This document shows, in pieces, positions 52,603 through 61,841 of a stretch of DNA of 64,000 nt; position 1 is the stretch's first letter; each line of letters starts with the position of its first letter. Below the pieces are notes generated by a model. It was given only the letters and a program-made list of their open reading frames with translations. It was not told the DNA's origin and ran no database searches. Made by a program: the position numbers and the translations under genes. Source of the DNA: Methanoplanus sp. FWC-SCC4 (GTDB taxonomy: Archaea > Halobacteriota > Methanomicrobia > Methanomicrobiales > Methanomicrobiaceae); NCBI RefSeq assembly GCF_032878975.1, contig NZ_CP043875.1, positions 1-64,000 on the forward strand, given 5' to 3'.

Positions 52603-53103
52603 TTATTCAATTTCCCTGAACATTCTTGCCGGAACACCGCATATCGGACAGGATGCAGGTGCCTCATCAAGCTCAATGTTACCACAGACAGGGCAGAGGA
52701 AAACCTTTTTGATCTCCATATCCTTACCCTTTGAAACAGAATCAAGTGCAATCGAGTAACGGCCTGCATGAACCTCTTCCGCTCTCATTGCGTGTGTGAA
52801 AACTGTCTCTGCCTCAGACTCGCTCTCTTCCTGTGCCTTTTTGATGAACGAAGGATACATCTTGGTGTATTCGTCGGTTTCCCCTGCAACTGAACCTTTT
52901 AAATTCTCCTCAGTTGTCCCGACCTTCTGCATTGCAAAAAGCAGTCTCTTTGCGTGAATTGCCTCTGCCTCCGATGCTGCCTTAAAGAGTTTGGCAACAT
53001 TCGGGTACCCTTCAGCCGCTGCCTTTTCAGAAAATACAAAGTACTTGCGGTTGGCCTGAGATTCGCCTGCAAAAGCTTCTGCTGCATTATCCATTGTCGT
53101 CAT
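52603..53103 (-). CDS. rubrerythrin
   Basis: A 166-residue rubrerythrin: a diiron four-helix bundle (ESQANRKY, EAEAIHAKR and AEEVHAGRYS carry the ligands) and a C-terminal rubredoxin-like domain (CPVCGNI and CPICG). It reduces hydrogen peroxide in anaerobes. The frame opens at 53145, but ATG 53103 is the family start (MTTMDNAAEAFAGES). Confidence 0.92.
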   Translation of the reverse strand: MTTMDNAAEAFAGESQANRKYFVFSEKAAAEGYPNVAKLFKAASEAEAIHAKRLLFAMQKVGTTEENLKGSVAGETDEYTKMYPSFIKKAQEESESEAETVFTHAMRAEEVHAGRYSIALDSVSKGKDMEIKKVFLCPVCGNIELDEAPASCPICGVPARMFREIE

Positions 53104-53179
53104 AATAACCACTTTTAAACAATATTCAATAATGAAGCTTCTCATATAAATGATTGATCAGGATTGGGGGAAAAATCCC

Positions 53180-55066
53180 TCAATCCTCCATAGTTGACAG
53201 ATCGCCAGGGTCGACTCCCATATCCTGTGCCTTTAACACCCTTCTCATGATCTTGCCGCTGCGTGTCTTTGGAAGAGTCTCCATGAAATTGATTTCAGCA
53301 GGCATTGATATGGGCCCGAGTGTCATTCTGACGTGATACTTGAGTTCGTTTGCAAGCTTTTCACTGCCTGAATAGCCGTTTCGAAGTATCAAGAATGCCT
53401 TTATTAAATTCCCCTTCAGTGGATCGGGCACTCCTATAACAGCCGCCTCTGCAACTGCCTCATGTGCAACAAGTGCTGACTCAACCTCTGCTGTGCCTAT
53501 GTTGTGTCCGGCAACGATGATGACATCATCAGCCCTTCCGATGATCATTATATAGCCGTCCTTATCTTTGACAGCCATATCCCCGACAGTATAATAACCG
53601 TTGATTTCCGACCAGTATTTCTCGTATATCTCTCTGCTGCCCCAGATACCCCTCATCATCGAAGGCCAGGGTGTTTTGATTACAAGACGCCCTGCCGTTT
53701 CAGGCGGAACAGGATTTCCCGTTTTGTCAACAACATCAGCGACAACTCCGGGTAGCGGTTTTCCGACAAATCCGGGTTTCATAGGCTCGCCGACAAGTGT
53801 GGTTATCATATGCATACCTGTTTCAGTCTGCCACCATGTATCCACAATCGGGAGTTTTTCCTTTCCAATAACCCTGTAAAACCACTCAAACGCTTCCGGA
53901 TTCAAAGGTTCCCCGACCGATCCGAGTACCCTCAGGCTCTCAAGGTTATACTTGTCAGGCCACTCGCTTCCGAATTTCATAAACATCCTGATTGCTGTCG
54001 GAGCGGTGTAAAGGATTGTGACACCAAACTCCTCAACAATCTCCCACCAGACGCCCGGGTCAGGATAGTCAGGGGTGGTTTCGGTGAACAGGATTGTGGC
54101 GCCGGCCTGAAGCGGACCGTAGACAACATAACTGTGGCCTGTGATCCACCCGGGATCTGCCGTACACCAGTGAACATCCGACTCTTTTATGTCAAACACA
54201 TACTTTGTCGAGTAGTATGAACCTAGCATATAGCCTGCACATGTGTGCAGGATTCCTTTCGGAGCGCCGGTTGTTCCGCTTGTGTACAGGATAAAGAGCG
54301 GATCCTCCGCATCCATTATTTCAGGATCGCAGTGTGGTTTTTCATCTTTTATCAGCTCGTAGTAGTCAAGCTCCATCTCGGTATACAGCTCGATGTCGGG
54401 TTTTGTTCTCCTGTAAACAATAACTCTTTCAACTGACGGTGCGTTTACAATTGCCTCGTCTACAATTGACTTGAGATCAATTCTTTTGCCTCTCCTGATG
54501 CTCACGTCTGCTGTTATGACAAGCTTTGATTCGGAATTGACTATTCTCTGATGAAGTGACTCGGCACCAAACCCTGCATAAACAATTGTGTGCACAGCAC
54601 CGATTCTTGCGCATGCAAGGATGGATATGATGTGTTCGGGTACAAAAGGCATGTAAAAGCAGATGCGGTCACCTTTTTTGATGCCCAGCTTTTTAAGGCC
54701 GTTTGCAAACCTCATTACCTCTCTGTACAGCTGACGGTATGTGAAAATACGCTCACTTCCGTCATCCCCCCGCCATATGAGAGCTACCTTGTTTTTTCTG
54801 CTGTTGTTTACATGCCTGTCAAGACAGTTGCATGTGATGTTCAGTTTTGCGCCTGAAAACCACTTAGCGTCCGGGTAATTCCACTCAAGGACATTATCCC
54901 ATTTTTTCTCCCAGTCAAGCTCTTTTGCTATTCCTTCCCAGAATTTTTCCGGGTTTTCAACAGATTCCCTGTATATCTTTTCATAATCCCCCATCCACCT
55001 GAAATCCTTGTAGGATTTGTCCGGGGTGTATACCGGGACTTTTGTGATTTTTTTCTCTTCTGACAT
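53180..55066 (-). CDS. acs: acetyl-CoA synthetase (AMP-forming)
   Basis: Acs activates acetate with ATP and CoA through acetyl-AMP. Motifs are the phosphate loop LYTSGTTGAPKGI, VDTWWQTETGMH, IIGRADDVIIVAGHNIGT and the PKTRSGKIMRR motif with the lysine that is acetylated in regulation. Length (628 from ATG 55066, after GGGGGGTATCAG) is normal; the frame opens 15 codons earlier. It lets the cell assimilate acetate, then feed pyruvate synthase. Confidence 0.93.
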   Translation of the reverse strand: MSEEKKITKVPVYTPDKSYKDFRWMGDYEKIYRESVENPEKFWEGIAKELDWEKKWDNVLEWNYPDAKWFSGAKLNITCNCLDRHVNNSRKNKVALIWRGDDGSERIFTYRQLYREVMRFANGLKKLGIKKGDRICFYMPFVPEHIISILACARIGAVHTIVYAGFGAESLHQRIVNSESKLVITADVSIRRGKRIDLKSIVDEAIVNAPSVERVIVYRRTKPDIELYTEMELDYYELIKDEKPHCDPEIMDAEDPLFILYTSGTTGAPKGILHTCAGYMLGSYYSTKYVFDIKESDVHWCTADPGWITGHSYVVYGPLQAGATILFTETTPDYPDPGVWWEIVEEFGVTILYTAPTAIRMFMKFGSEWPDKYNLESLRVLGSVGEPLNPEAFEWFYRVIGKEKLPIVDTWWQTETGMHMITTLVGEPMKPGFVGKPLPGVVADVVDKTGNPVPPETAGRLVIKTPWPSMMRGIWGSREIYEKYWSEINGYYTVGDMAVKDKDGYIMIIGRADDVIIVAGHNIGTAEVESALVAHEAVAEAAVIGVPDPLKGNLIKAFLILRNGYSGSEKLANELKYHVRMTLGPISMPAEINFMETLPKTRSGKIMRRVLKAQDMGVDPGDLSTMED

Positions 55067-55249
55067 TTCTGATACCCCCCTTGCTGTCGGGGTTTTGTCA
55101 TTATTAATCATTATAAATTAAATAGTTGTCGGTCGAAGCATAATTCGGCAATTAACGAATGAGCTGTCGATATCTTAAAATTTCCGCCGATTAAAATAAC
55201 CAAATCTATAAACAATCAAAGAAAAAATGATTTTTATTATAATTTACTG

Positions 55250-55930
55250 ATGGCCGGTTTACACATGAAAAAGATTACAGAGATCAGGGCTGAAGACCGC
55301 CCGCGTGAGAAAATAGGGAGGCTCGGGGTAAAAAATCTGAAGAACCAGGAACTTATTGCGGCAATTATCGGCAGAGGTATTCCGGGCAGGGATGTAAACA
55401 GGATTGCATCGGATATTGAAAAAATGCTGGATGACAAAAAAGGATACATTTGTTATGATGATCTGCTCTGTGTAGGGGGTGTCGGTGAGGCAAAAGCTGC
55501 GCAGATAGTTGCATCTTTTGAACTTGTCAGAAGATATTTTCCTGAAACGGAGGAGTGCATTAAAATCTCACGCCCTGAAGACGTTCTTCCGCTTGTAAAT
55601 GATCTTAAATATAAAAAGCAGGAGCATTTTGTCTGCATCTCAGTTAATGGTGCCGGTGAAATGATCGAGAAGAGAACGATTACTGTGGGCATCCTGAATC
55701 ACAGCCCCGTTCATCCAAGAGAGGTATTTTCCGATGCCATAACAGACCGTGCCGCATCCGTAATTTTTGTTCACAATCATCCTTCAGGCAATCCCGAACC
55801 CTCAATGCAGGATATTGAAATTACAAAGAGGCTGAATGAGGCCGGTGAAATACTCGGAATAACAGTTTCTGATCATGTTATTGTGGCAAAAAAGGGTTAT
55901 GTGAGTCTTAAGGGACGGGGATTTTTTTAA
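55250..55930 (+). CDS. radC: RadC-family (JAB/MPN) protein
   Basis: A 226-residue RadC. The N-terminal half is the UPF0758 helix-hairpin-helix part, and the C-terminal JAB domain has the metal motif HNHPSGNPEPSMQDIE (H-x-H, S and D). Despite the old name, a DNA repair role is not established; related proteins are found near mobile elements or are housekeeping. The start may be the second Met (55265). It stands alone. Confidence 0.85.
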   Translation: MAGLHMKKITEIRAEDRPREKIGRLGVKNLKNQELIAAIIGRGIPGRDVNRIASDIEKMLDDKKGYICYDDLLCVGGVGEAKAAQIVASFELVRRYFPETEECIKISRPEDVLPLVNDLKYKKQEHFVCISVNGAGEMIEKRTITVGILNHSPVHPREVFSDAITDRAASVIFVHNHPSGNPEPSMQDIEITKRLNEAGEILGITVSDHVIVAKKGYVSLKGRGFF

Positions 55931-55981
55931 ATCATAATAATTCCGGAGATTTACCCCATTTTAAAAATATTTTACAATATC

Positions 55982-56602
55982 TCACTCATTTTGTCCTGAA
56001 GCTTCCATATCCTTTTTAATCAGGCTGCACATCTCGTAACTCTTTTTGTATGCGGCATCCATAATTTCGGGCTTCGTTGTGATATCCGATATTTTGTCCA
56101 TGTTGTTTTGGAAAACCCCGTCCCAGTACGGGCAGTCTGTAATCTGACAAAATGCCTTTGTGGAGAGTATGACGCCGTCAAAGTCATTTTCAATATCCAT
56201 TCCCCCGATGGAGATGAGAAGTGTCTTCCGCCATTTTTTCTGTTCTTTGGTAATGAAGGACGCATGCCTGACATATTTCGCCATGAAATAGACCTGAAAC
56301 CTGTCCATGAATGACTTAAGGGCTCCGGGGATTCCCATAGTCATCACGGGGGTTGCGATTATAAGCCCGTCAATCGATTTAAATCTCTCAATGAATGGGG
56401 TAAAATCGTCTTTAATCATGCAGGTCTCATTTTTTTCACAGAAGAAATATTCCATGCAGGGCGAGAACTTCAGTTGTGTTACATCGACCTTTACAACCCT
56501 GCATCCCGCATCCTCAGCTCCTTTAATCGCTTGTTCAAGGAGCTTTCCCGTGTTGCCATCCGGAACCGGGCTTCCCATTAGTGCAATTATCTCAGGATTC
56601 AT
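55982..56602 (-). CDS. NAD(P)H-dependent flavoprotein, cysteine-poor Isf relative
   Basis: A 206-residue flavodoxin-like protein (SPVPDGNTGKLLEQ phosphate loop). It belongs with the two iron-sulfur flavoprotein genes at 58267 and 58885, but its cysteine patch is SPCMEYFFCEKNETCMIKDD, with only three cysteines where the others have the compact C-x2-C-x2-C-x5-C. It may have lost the cluster or bind it differently. It is oriented opposite to the stress cluster that starts at 56752. Confidence 0.75.
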   Translation of the reverse strand: MNPEIIALMGSPVPDGNTGKLLEQAIKGAEDAGCRVVKVDVTQLKFSPCMEYFFCEKNETCMIKDDFTPFIERFKSIDGLIIATPVMTMGIPGALKSFMDRFQVYFMAKYVRHASFITKEQKKWRKTLLISIGGMDIENDFDGVILSTKAFCQITDCPYWDGVFQNNMDKISDITTKPEIMDAAYKKSYEMCSLIKKDMEASGQNE

Positions 56603-56751
56603 GATGTTTATCTATTCATGCTTTTACATAATTTAAATTTAATCCCTCTTTTAAATCAGATTCTTTGAAAAAAAGAAATTCTCAGGTTTTTTTGTTTTCG
56701 ACAAAAGAAATATATAGATCTGGTCATAATGAAAGGCTAAGGTGAGAAATA

Positions 56752-56973
56752 ATGTCAGAAGCACCACAGAGGGTAAAAGCAGGAGACACGGTCGGGCCGG
56801 GAACATACATCTGTGTTGACTGCGGCCTTGAGTACAAAGTCACGGAAACACAGCAGAGCGATTTAAGAAAGTGCCCTGCATGTGCATGTGAGATGTATGA
56901 CTGTTTCCCGATCACTCATATAAGAGATGATGTAAAGACGCCGGAAGATGCAAAGCATCCTCCAAAGAGATGA
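56752..56973 (+). CDS. small zinc-ribbon (rubredoxin-like) protein
   Basis: A 73-residue protein with two Cys pairs, ICVDCGLEY and KCPACACEM, spaced as a zinc ribbon or rubredoxin-like site, followed by an acidic tail. The start ATG is preceded by AAGGTGAG. It opens a run of redox genes to 59478. Confidence 0.75.
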   Translation: MSEAPQRVKAGDTVGPGTYICVDCGLEYKVTETQQSDLRKCPACACEMYDCFPITHIRDDVKTPEDAKHPPKR

Positions 56974-56998
56974 TAAAATTATCAGGGGGGTAAAGAGT

Positions 56999-57127
56999 AT
57001 GGTAAATGTAACTGAGGAAGGCGAGCTTTTCGTCTGTGAAGTTTGCGGAAATGTTGTTGAAGTAAAAGAGGTAGGGGGAGGAGAGCTCTACTGCTGTGGA
57101 GAGGCAATGTACCTTCAGGAGAAATGA
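56999..57127 (+). CDS. desulforedoxin-like protein (42 residues)
   Basis: The frame MVNVTEEGELFVCEVCGNVV continues EVKEVGGGELYCCGEAM to a TGA stop. The C-x2-C and CC cysteines are the desulforedoxin pattern, which binds one iron. Desulforedoxins and the N-terminal domain of desulfoferrodoxin carry electrons to superoxide reductase-type centres. Start ATG follows GGGGGG at ten bases. The CMD gene begins three bases after the stop. It is short enough to be missed by length filters. Confidence 0.8.
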   Translation: MVNVTEEGELFVCEVCGNVVEVKEVGGGELYCCGEAMYLQEK

Positions 57128-57129
57128 TT

Positions 57130-57468
57130 ATGGGGGGAATGGAAGATCTTGAGAAAAATATCGGTAAGGTTCCGCTGATATTCCGTGAACTTGCTGATAT
57201 GGATCCGGAAATGCATGATAAGATTCTTGCAATTGACAACATGATCTGGGGTGACGGGGCACTCACCCGTCAGCACAAGAAAATCATTGCAATCGCAATC
57301 GCAGCCTCTCTTCGTGACGGGGATGCTGTCTCCGCCCAGATGGCGGGTGCAAAGAATCTTGGAATCAAAAAGGAAGAGATTGAAGAGGGTCTAAAGGTTG
57401 CCTTCCTGCTTTCAGGAATGCCTGCATATGTGCAGGGAAGAGCAAAACTTGAGAAACTCTATCAGTAA
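57130..57468 (+). CDS. carboxymuconolactone decarboxylase (CMD) family protein
   Basis: A 112-residue CMD-fold protein (IAIAIAASLRDGDAVSAQMAGA and GLKVAFLLSGMPAYVQGRAKL). Family members include AhpD, which has a CxxC redox pair, but this protein has no cysteine in that position (DAVSAQM), so peroxidase-partner function is not supported; some CMDs are redox-independent. ATG 57130 has AGGAG eight bases upstream; 57124 is closer and would overlap the desulforedoxin stop. Confidence 0.78.
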   Translation: MGGMEDLEKNIGKVPLIFRELADMDPEMHDKILAIDNMIWGDGALTRQHKKIIAIAIAASLRDGDAVSAQMAGAKNLGIKKEEIEEGLKVAFLLSGMPAYVQGRAKLEKLYQ

Positions 57469-57492
57469 TTTTTTTTGGGGGGGCTGAAGTTT

Positions 57493-58152
57493 ATGTGTAT
57501 TGATATTGAGCATGAATGTGAATGCTTTTCCATGCCGGTTTTGGGCGAGCCTGCACCTGAATTTGAAGCCGTAACCACTCAGGGGACGATTAAGCTTTCA
57601 GATTATCGCGGGAAATGGGTTGTCCTCTTTTCTCATCCTGCCGATTTCACGCCTGTCTGTACAACAGAGTTTATGGCGTTTGCAGGAATTTATGACGAAC
57701 TTACTAAAATGAATGTGCAGCTTATAGGGCTTTCAATCGACAGTGTTCATTCGCACCTTGCGTGGGTTAGGAATATCCGCGAAAAAACGGGGGTAGATAT
57801 TCCGTTTCCTGTCATAGCCGATCTGGACATGAATGTTGCATCGCTTTACGGTATGATACATACCGGGCAGAGCAGCACAGCAGCGGTAAGGGCAGTATTT
57901 TTTATTGATCCGGAGGGAAAAGTCAGGGCGATGATCTATTACCCGCTCTCAAACGGGAGGTACATGCCGGAGATAATCAGGATTTTAAAGGCGTTTCAGA
58001 CAAGTGATGAGCACGGTGTTGCAACGCCTGCCAACTGGCAGCCTGGTGACAAAGTGGTTGTACCGCCGCCAAAGACACAGAAGGAAGCTGAGGAAAGGCT
58101 TTTTAAAGGATATGACTGCAAGGACTTTTATCTCTGCTTTAAAGAGATCTAG
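57493..58152 (+). CDS. peroxiredoxin (Prx6/AhpC type)
   Basis: A 219-residue peroxiredoxin with peroxidatic cysteine in HPADFTPVCTTEFMAF (Cys57 or so) and a long C-terminal part as in archaeal 1-Cys or 2-Cys peroxiredoxins; further cysteines near the end (GYDCKDFYLC) may resolve. It removes peroxides. ATG 57493 follows GGGGGGGCTGA; the frame opens at a TTG six codons earlier. It sits between CMD and the Isf genes. Confidence 0.9.
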   Translation: MCIDIEHECECFSMPVLGEPAPEFEAVTTQGTIKLSDYRGKWVVLFSHPADFTPVCTTEFMAFAGIYDELTKMNVQLIGLSIDSVHSHLAWVRNIREKTGVDIPFPVIADLDMNVASLYGMIHTGQSSTAAVRAVFFIDPEGKVRAMIYYPLSNGRYMPEIIRILKAFQTSDEHGVATPANWQPGDKVVVPPPKTQKEAEERLFKGYDCKDFYLCFKEI

Positions 58153-58266
58153 AAAAGTTTTGTTATCAGATCCATTTTTTTAAATTTTCAGAAATTTCGG
58201 CCAGGCGTAATTTTTAAAATGCTAAGTAAATTCTTTTATGCGTTGGTTGACAAATAAGCGAATGAT

Positions 58267-58878
58267 ATGACAATATCGGTTGTGGGATTTGCAACAAGTC
58301 CCCGGAGGCATGGCAATTCCGAGGATCTTCTCGACTATGTTTTAGGTTTCATGGCAAAAGAAGAGGATGTTATAACTGAAAAAATCGCCCTCTCGGAATA
58401 CGATGTAAAACCGTGCCGGGGTTGCAACTCCTGTGAAAAAAACGGTATATGCGTTATTAAGGATGACGTTGCGGGACTTCTTCAAAAGATAATCGATGCC
58501 GATGTTGTAATTCTTTCATCCCCGATATACTGCATGGGGCTTTGTTCGCAGGCAAAAGCCCTTGTTGACAGGACACAGGTGTTTCGATCAAGAAAATATG
58601 TCCTGAAAATTCCCGTTGCACCCCCTGAAAGAATCGGAAAGAGGGTTGGTCTTTTCCTCTCAACAGCAGGTCAGGACTGGGACTTTGTCTTTGACGGGTC
58701 CATACCTGCGGTAAAATGCTTCTTCCATGTATCTGACATAAAAGACAGGGATATTGAATATCTTATGATAAACAATGTTGATGAAAAGGGTGCAATTCGT
58801 GCCCACAAAACCGCAAAGTCCGATGCCGAAGAGATGGCAAAAAAACTAATCCGAAAGGTCCGAAAATTACAGGAATGA
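58267..58878 (+). CDS. iron-sulfur flavoprotein (Isf) family
   Basis: A 203-residue Isf: flavodoxin-type N-terminus (ATSPRRHGNSEDLLDY) and the compact motif CRGCNSCEKNGICVIKDD, binding a 4Fe-4S cluster. Methanogen Isf accepts electrons from ferredoxin and reduces oxygen or peroxide. It is followed six bases later by a paralogue, so they form an operon. Confidence 0.87.
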   Translation: MTISVVGFATSPRRHGNSEDLLDYVLGFMAKEEDVITEKIALSEYDVKPCRGCNSCEKNGICVIKDDVAGLLQKIIDADVVILSSPIYCMGLCSQAKALVDRTQVFRSRKYVLKIPVAPPERIGKRVGLFLSTAGQDWDFVFDGSIPAVKCFFHVSDIKDRDIEYLMINNVDEKGAIRAHKTAKSDAEEMAKKLIRKVRKLQE

Positions 58879-58884
58879 ACAAAA

Positions 58885-59478
58885 ATGATTAAAGTAACGG
58901 GAATATCCGGCAGTCCGAAGAAGTACGGCAACACAGAAAAACTCCTTGACAGTTTTTTGGAAGGTGCAGAGTCGGCAGGTGCCGCGACAGAAAAAATCCT
59001 TTTGAAAAAAATGAAATACAGGAGCTGTCAGGGCTGCAATGCCTGTCATAAAACGGGTTATTGTGTAATCACGGATGATCTGACGGAAATTTTTGAAAAG
59101 ATTATGAATGAGACGGACATTCTCGTTTTGGCATCACCTATATATTCTATGTCAATTACGGCTGAAATGAAGGCTTTTATTGACAGAGGACAGTACCTCT
59201 GGGCAAGAAAGTTCATCAAAAAAGATCTTGTCTTTGATGAAGAGCACCTCAAAACTCACAAGGGGGTATTTGTCTCAACAGCAGGTCAGGACATAAAAAA
59301 TGTGTTTGATGCCGCCCATCCTGTTGTAAGAGCATTTTTCAACGATGCCGGTTTTGAATATTATAAGGATATAAACGTACACGGGATGGACAAATACAAA
59401 GGAATTGATGGTCATCCATCAGCCCTGACTTATGCATACGGTGAAGGGAAAAAAATTGTTTCAGAACTTTCAAAATGA
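58885..59478 (+). CDS. second iron-sulfur flavoprotein (Isf) family protein
   Basis: A 197-residue paralogue of the preceding gene with SGSPKKYGNTEKLLDSFL and CQGCNACHKTGYCVITDD. It may form a heterodimer or serve a different acceptor. Divergence between the two is moderate, so the duplication is not recent. Confidence 0.87.
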   Translation: MIKVTGISGSPKKYGNTEKLLDSFLEGAESAGAATEKILLKKMKYRSCQGCNACHKTGYCVITDDLTEIFEKIMNETDILVLASPIYSMSITAEMKAFIDRGQYLWARKFIKKDLVFDEEHLKTHKGVFVSTAGQDIKNVFDAAHPVVRAFFNDAGFEYYKDINVHGMDKYKGIDGHPSALTYAYGEGKKIVSELSK

Positions 59479-59589
59479 TATATTAAAACCCGCATGAATA
59501 TTTTTATCTCATATTTTCAGATTTTTTTTGGAAAAGCTGATATGCTATAAACCTGACATTTCCCAGTATATCTTTGAAAATACCGGCAG

Positions 59590-60723
59590 GTGATAAATAC
59601 GGAGAACTACCAGCAGAGAAGAGAAGATCTAATAAACAGACTTAAAGAGTCATTATCTTCTGCAAAAGAAGAGACAGATAAAATACCGCAGATGTCCTTA
59701 AAACTGAAATACACAGGAATTATAATAATTCTGGCTTTATTTGTTAATATATTTCTTTTCTTCGGAGACAACTCTGAATACATGCAATACTGGGTAATCA
59801 GTGCTTTCATATTTCTGATGGTAAATCCGTTTATCATGATGATCCCGACCGAGAGGAAGGGCGCTCTTCTCTCTAAGAAATCAGATAAAATTGTTGTGAA
59901 AAATCTGCTTCTGGAGCTTAAGGTTGATCTTACTGGTGGTATCCGGGCCGTAAACTCAGAGAAGAAGGTTCTCTCCGAGATGGCGTGGAATCTCTTTTTC
60001 ATCAATTGTCATCCGCTTGCACCCGGCTTTTTCATGCTGTTTTTCATGAATATTTTCTTTGTTGTTCTTGGGTACTTCATGGGCTCGTTTGAGTATAATT
60101 CAGCTTTAATTATCGGGATACAGTCGTTTGCGATAATAGTGTTTTACTCCGGCATCATGATGGTAAAGCCGTACTCCAGTGGTTTTTTCTCAGGGATTCT
60201 TGGGATACGCATGAAAGTCCGGGAGAAGTACAGCTCAGGACTTGTCTCTGTACTGAAGTATGTGCTGATAATTGCGGTTTTGGCGGCCTTAACCGGGACT
60301 CTCCTTGTATTTGCGCTTATTCTTCCGGGTATGACGCTTGGCAGATTCATGACAATTGAGGATGTTGTAAAATTCAGGTTCTTATTGTTTGCAGTGATCT
60401 TTGTATCCCAGGTAATATTTGTCAGGTATTTACAGGGAAGATACAGCAGGGAACTGGTCAACGGCTTTTTGTCTTACAAAACAGAAATCCTTGGGGAAGG
60501 TCTGTTAAAAGAGGCGGAAAATCTGCCCGAATCTTATGACGGTCCGGTGGATGAGGAAAATGAGTCCTATGAAAAAAGGCTTGATGAACTTGAGAAGGCA
60601 TCCGTTAAGGTTATGCTCTTAAAAACCGACTATCACCACTTCTTTGGTTATTTCCCTGTATTTTTGATAGTTCCAAATACCGATTTCATTCTTGAAATGG
60701 CCAAAAAATACGGCCGGATATAA
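59590..60723 (+). CDS. multi-pass membrane protein, unknown function
   Basis: A 377-residue protein with a charged coiled N-terminus and about six membrane helices (residues about 37-57, 65-85, 145-165, 175-195, 215-245 and 265-285), then a cytoplasmic C-terminal domain (about 290-377) that is acidic and helical. No transporter or enzyme motif is visible. The start is GTG 59590 with CCGGCAG upstream, not a strong site. It is followed by a secreted protein gene. Confidence 0.6.
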   Translation: MINTENYQQRREDLINRLKESLSSAKEETDKIPQMSLKLKYTGIIIILALFVNIFLFFGDNSEYMQYWVISAFIFLMVNPFIMMIPTERKGALLSKKSDKIVVKNLLLELKVDLTGGIRAVNSEKKVLSEMAWNLFFINCHPLAPGFFMLFFMNIFFVVLGYFMGSFEYNSALIIGIQSFAIIVFYSGIMMVKPYSSGFFSGILGIRMKVREKYSSGLVSVLKYVLIIAVLAALTGTLLVFALILPGMTLGRFMTIEDVVKFRFLLFAVIFVSQVIFVRYLQGRYSRELVNGFLSYKTEILGEGLLKEAENLPESYDGPVDEENESYEKRLDELEKASVKVMLLKTDYHHFFGYFPVFLIVPNTDFILEMAKKYGRI

Positions 60724-60862
60724 TCCCCGGCCCTCAAATTTTTTTACCATTGCGTCTGGCTGTGTGCTGGTTATATATACCCGGGATGAAAAGAGTTGGG
60801 TAAATTATTTCGGGTATTTGGCCCGGGGATAATATTCTAAAATTGAGGGGGGGTGGATTTGA

Positions 60863-61750
60863 ATGGATCCAAAAGAAAAAGAAGGAAAAATTATTTTTTT
60901 TATATCAGCGATTTTAATCGCTGTTTTCGGAGTGGCAGCTCCGGTGACTGCGGTAACGGATACGGTGACGGTTGCAGGGGAGATTCTGGAAATATCAGCT
61001 GATGATGCTCTTGCAACCGTCAGGGTGACGAATGTATGGAACGGAGAGTCATGGGTCGGTGTTTCGGTAAGGTTCATATCAAGGGAGATGGTGACAGGCC
61101 ATTACCCGAAATCCTTTTACGGCGGAGAAATATCAGAAGGTGACTTTGTTCATGCAACCTTTACAGGTGATGCGGGAGAGATCGTAGAATGGGTCACGTT
61201 TTCAAAAGTCCTTGCACATGGCACCGGGAAGTACATTTCTGATTCATATGGCGATCCGTCATATCTGATATCACGTTTCTCCGGGAATTTCAAAATGAGC
61301 TATGAGACATATCCCGACTGCAGCGACTGCAACGCTCAGGTGTGCAGTGCGGTCTCTTCAAACGTAAAAGTGTCTCAGGGGTGGGAAGAGAAGAATTACA
61401 ATCAGATTTATTCCATGATGCCTGGTGAGAGGCGTGTATTTACAAGCCCGGAAGGCTCGGAACAGGAACTCATGGTAACCTTTGTAAGCGGGCAGGCCGG
61501 CCGTGAAAACTGTGCCGGATATGGGGAAACAACAGGTTCACAGCCATTCTCGGACTTTAAAATAAGTGTTATTCAGAAAGGGACCGGTTCTGACATTACT
61601 TTTACGCCTACTCCTTCGCCGGAAAAGACAGTCCCTATTAAGACGGAGATTCCTGCAACTCCCACTCAGGAAAGTCCCGGTTTTATCTGGGTGACGACTC
61701 TTGCAGCATTATTCTGCATTGCCGCAGTGCTTAAAAAACGTGGGTTATAA
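60863..61750 (+). CDS. secreted protein with C-terminal PGF-like surface anchor
   Basis: A 295-residue protein: signal peptide (cleaved near VTAVTD), a beta-rich domain with three or more cysteines (DCSDCNAQVC) that may form disulfides or bind metal, a Thr/Pro linker, and a C-terminal SPGF motif before a hydrophobic helix and KKRGL. The SPGF plus helix plus basic tail resembles the PGF-CTERM archaeosortase signal. Role unknown. Confidence 0.68.
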   Translation: MDPKEKEGKIIFFISAILIAVFGVAAPVTAVTDTVTVAGEILEISADDALATVRVTNVWNGESWVGVSVRFISREMVTGHYPKSFYGGEISEGDFVHATFTGDAGEIVEWVTFSKVLAHGTGKYISDSYGDPSYLISRFSGNFKMSYETYPDCSDCNAQVCSAVSSNVKVSQGWEEKNYNQIYSMMPGERRVFTSPEGSEQELMVTFVSGQAGRENCAGYGETTGSQPFSDFKISVIQKGTGSDITFTPTPSPEKTVPIKTEIPATPTQESPGFIWVTTLAALFCIAAVLKKRGL

Positions 61751-61795
61751 GCAAGAATCTGCCCGGGAAAAAGTATAGAGTAAAAAAAACTCGAA

Positions 61796-61825
61796 AACCC
61801 CGGGATGATTATCATCCCTTGGGTT
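61796..61825. terminator. hairpin between convergent genes
   Basis: GGGATGA-TTA-TCATCCC forms a perfect seven-base-pair hairpin, extended by AACCC and GGGTT, with TTTATTCTTTT after it. It lies between the stop codons of convergent genes and would end transcription from both sides. Confidence 0.6.
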
Positions 61826-61841
61826 TATTCTTTTATTTATC

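Noticed and set aside
55250-55930. RadC as a marker of a mobile element
   Set aside because: It sits alone between housekeeping-type genes with ordinary composition and no integrase, repeat or attachment site nearby.
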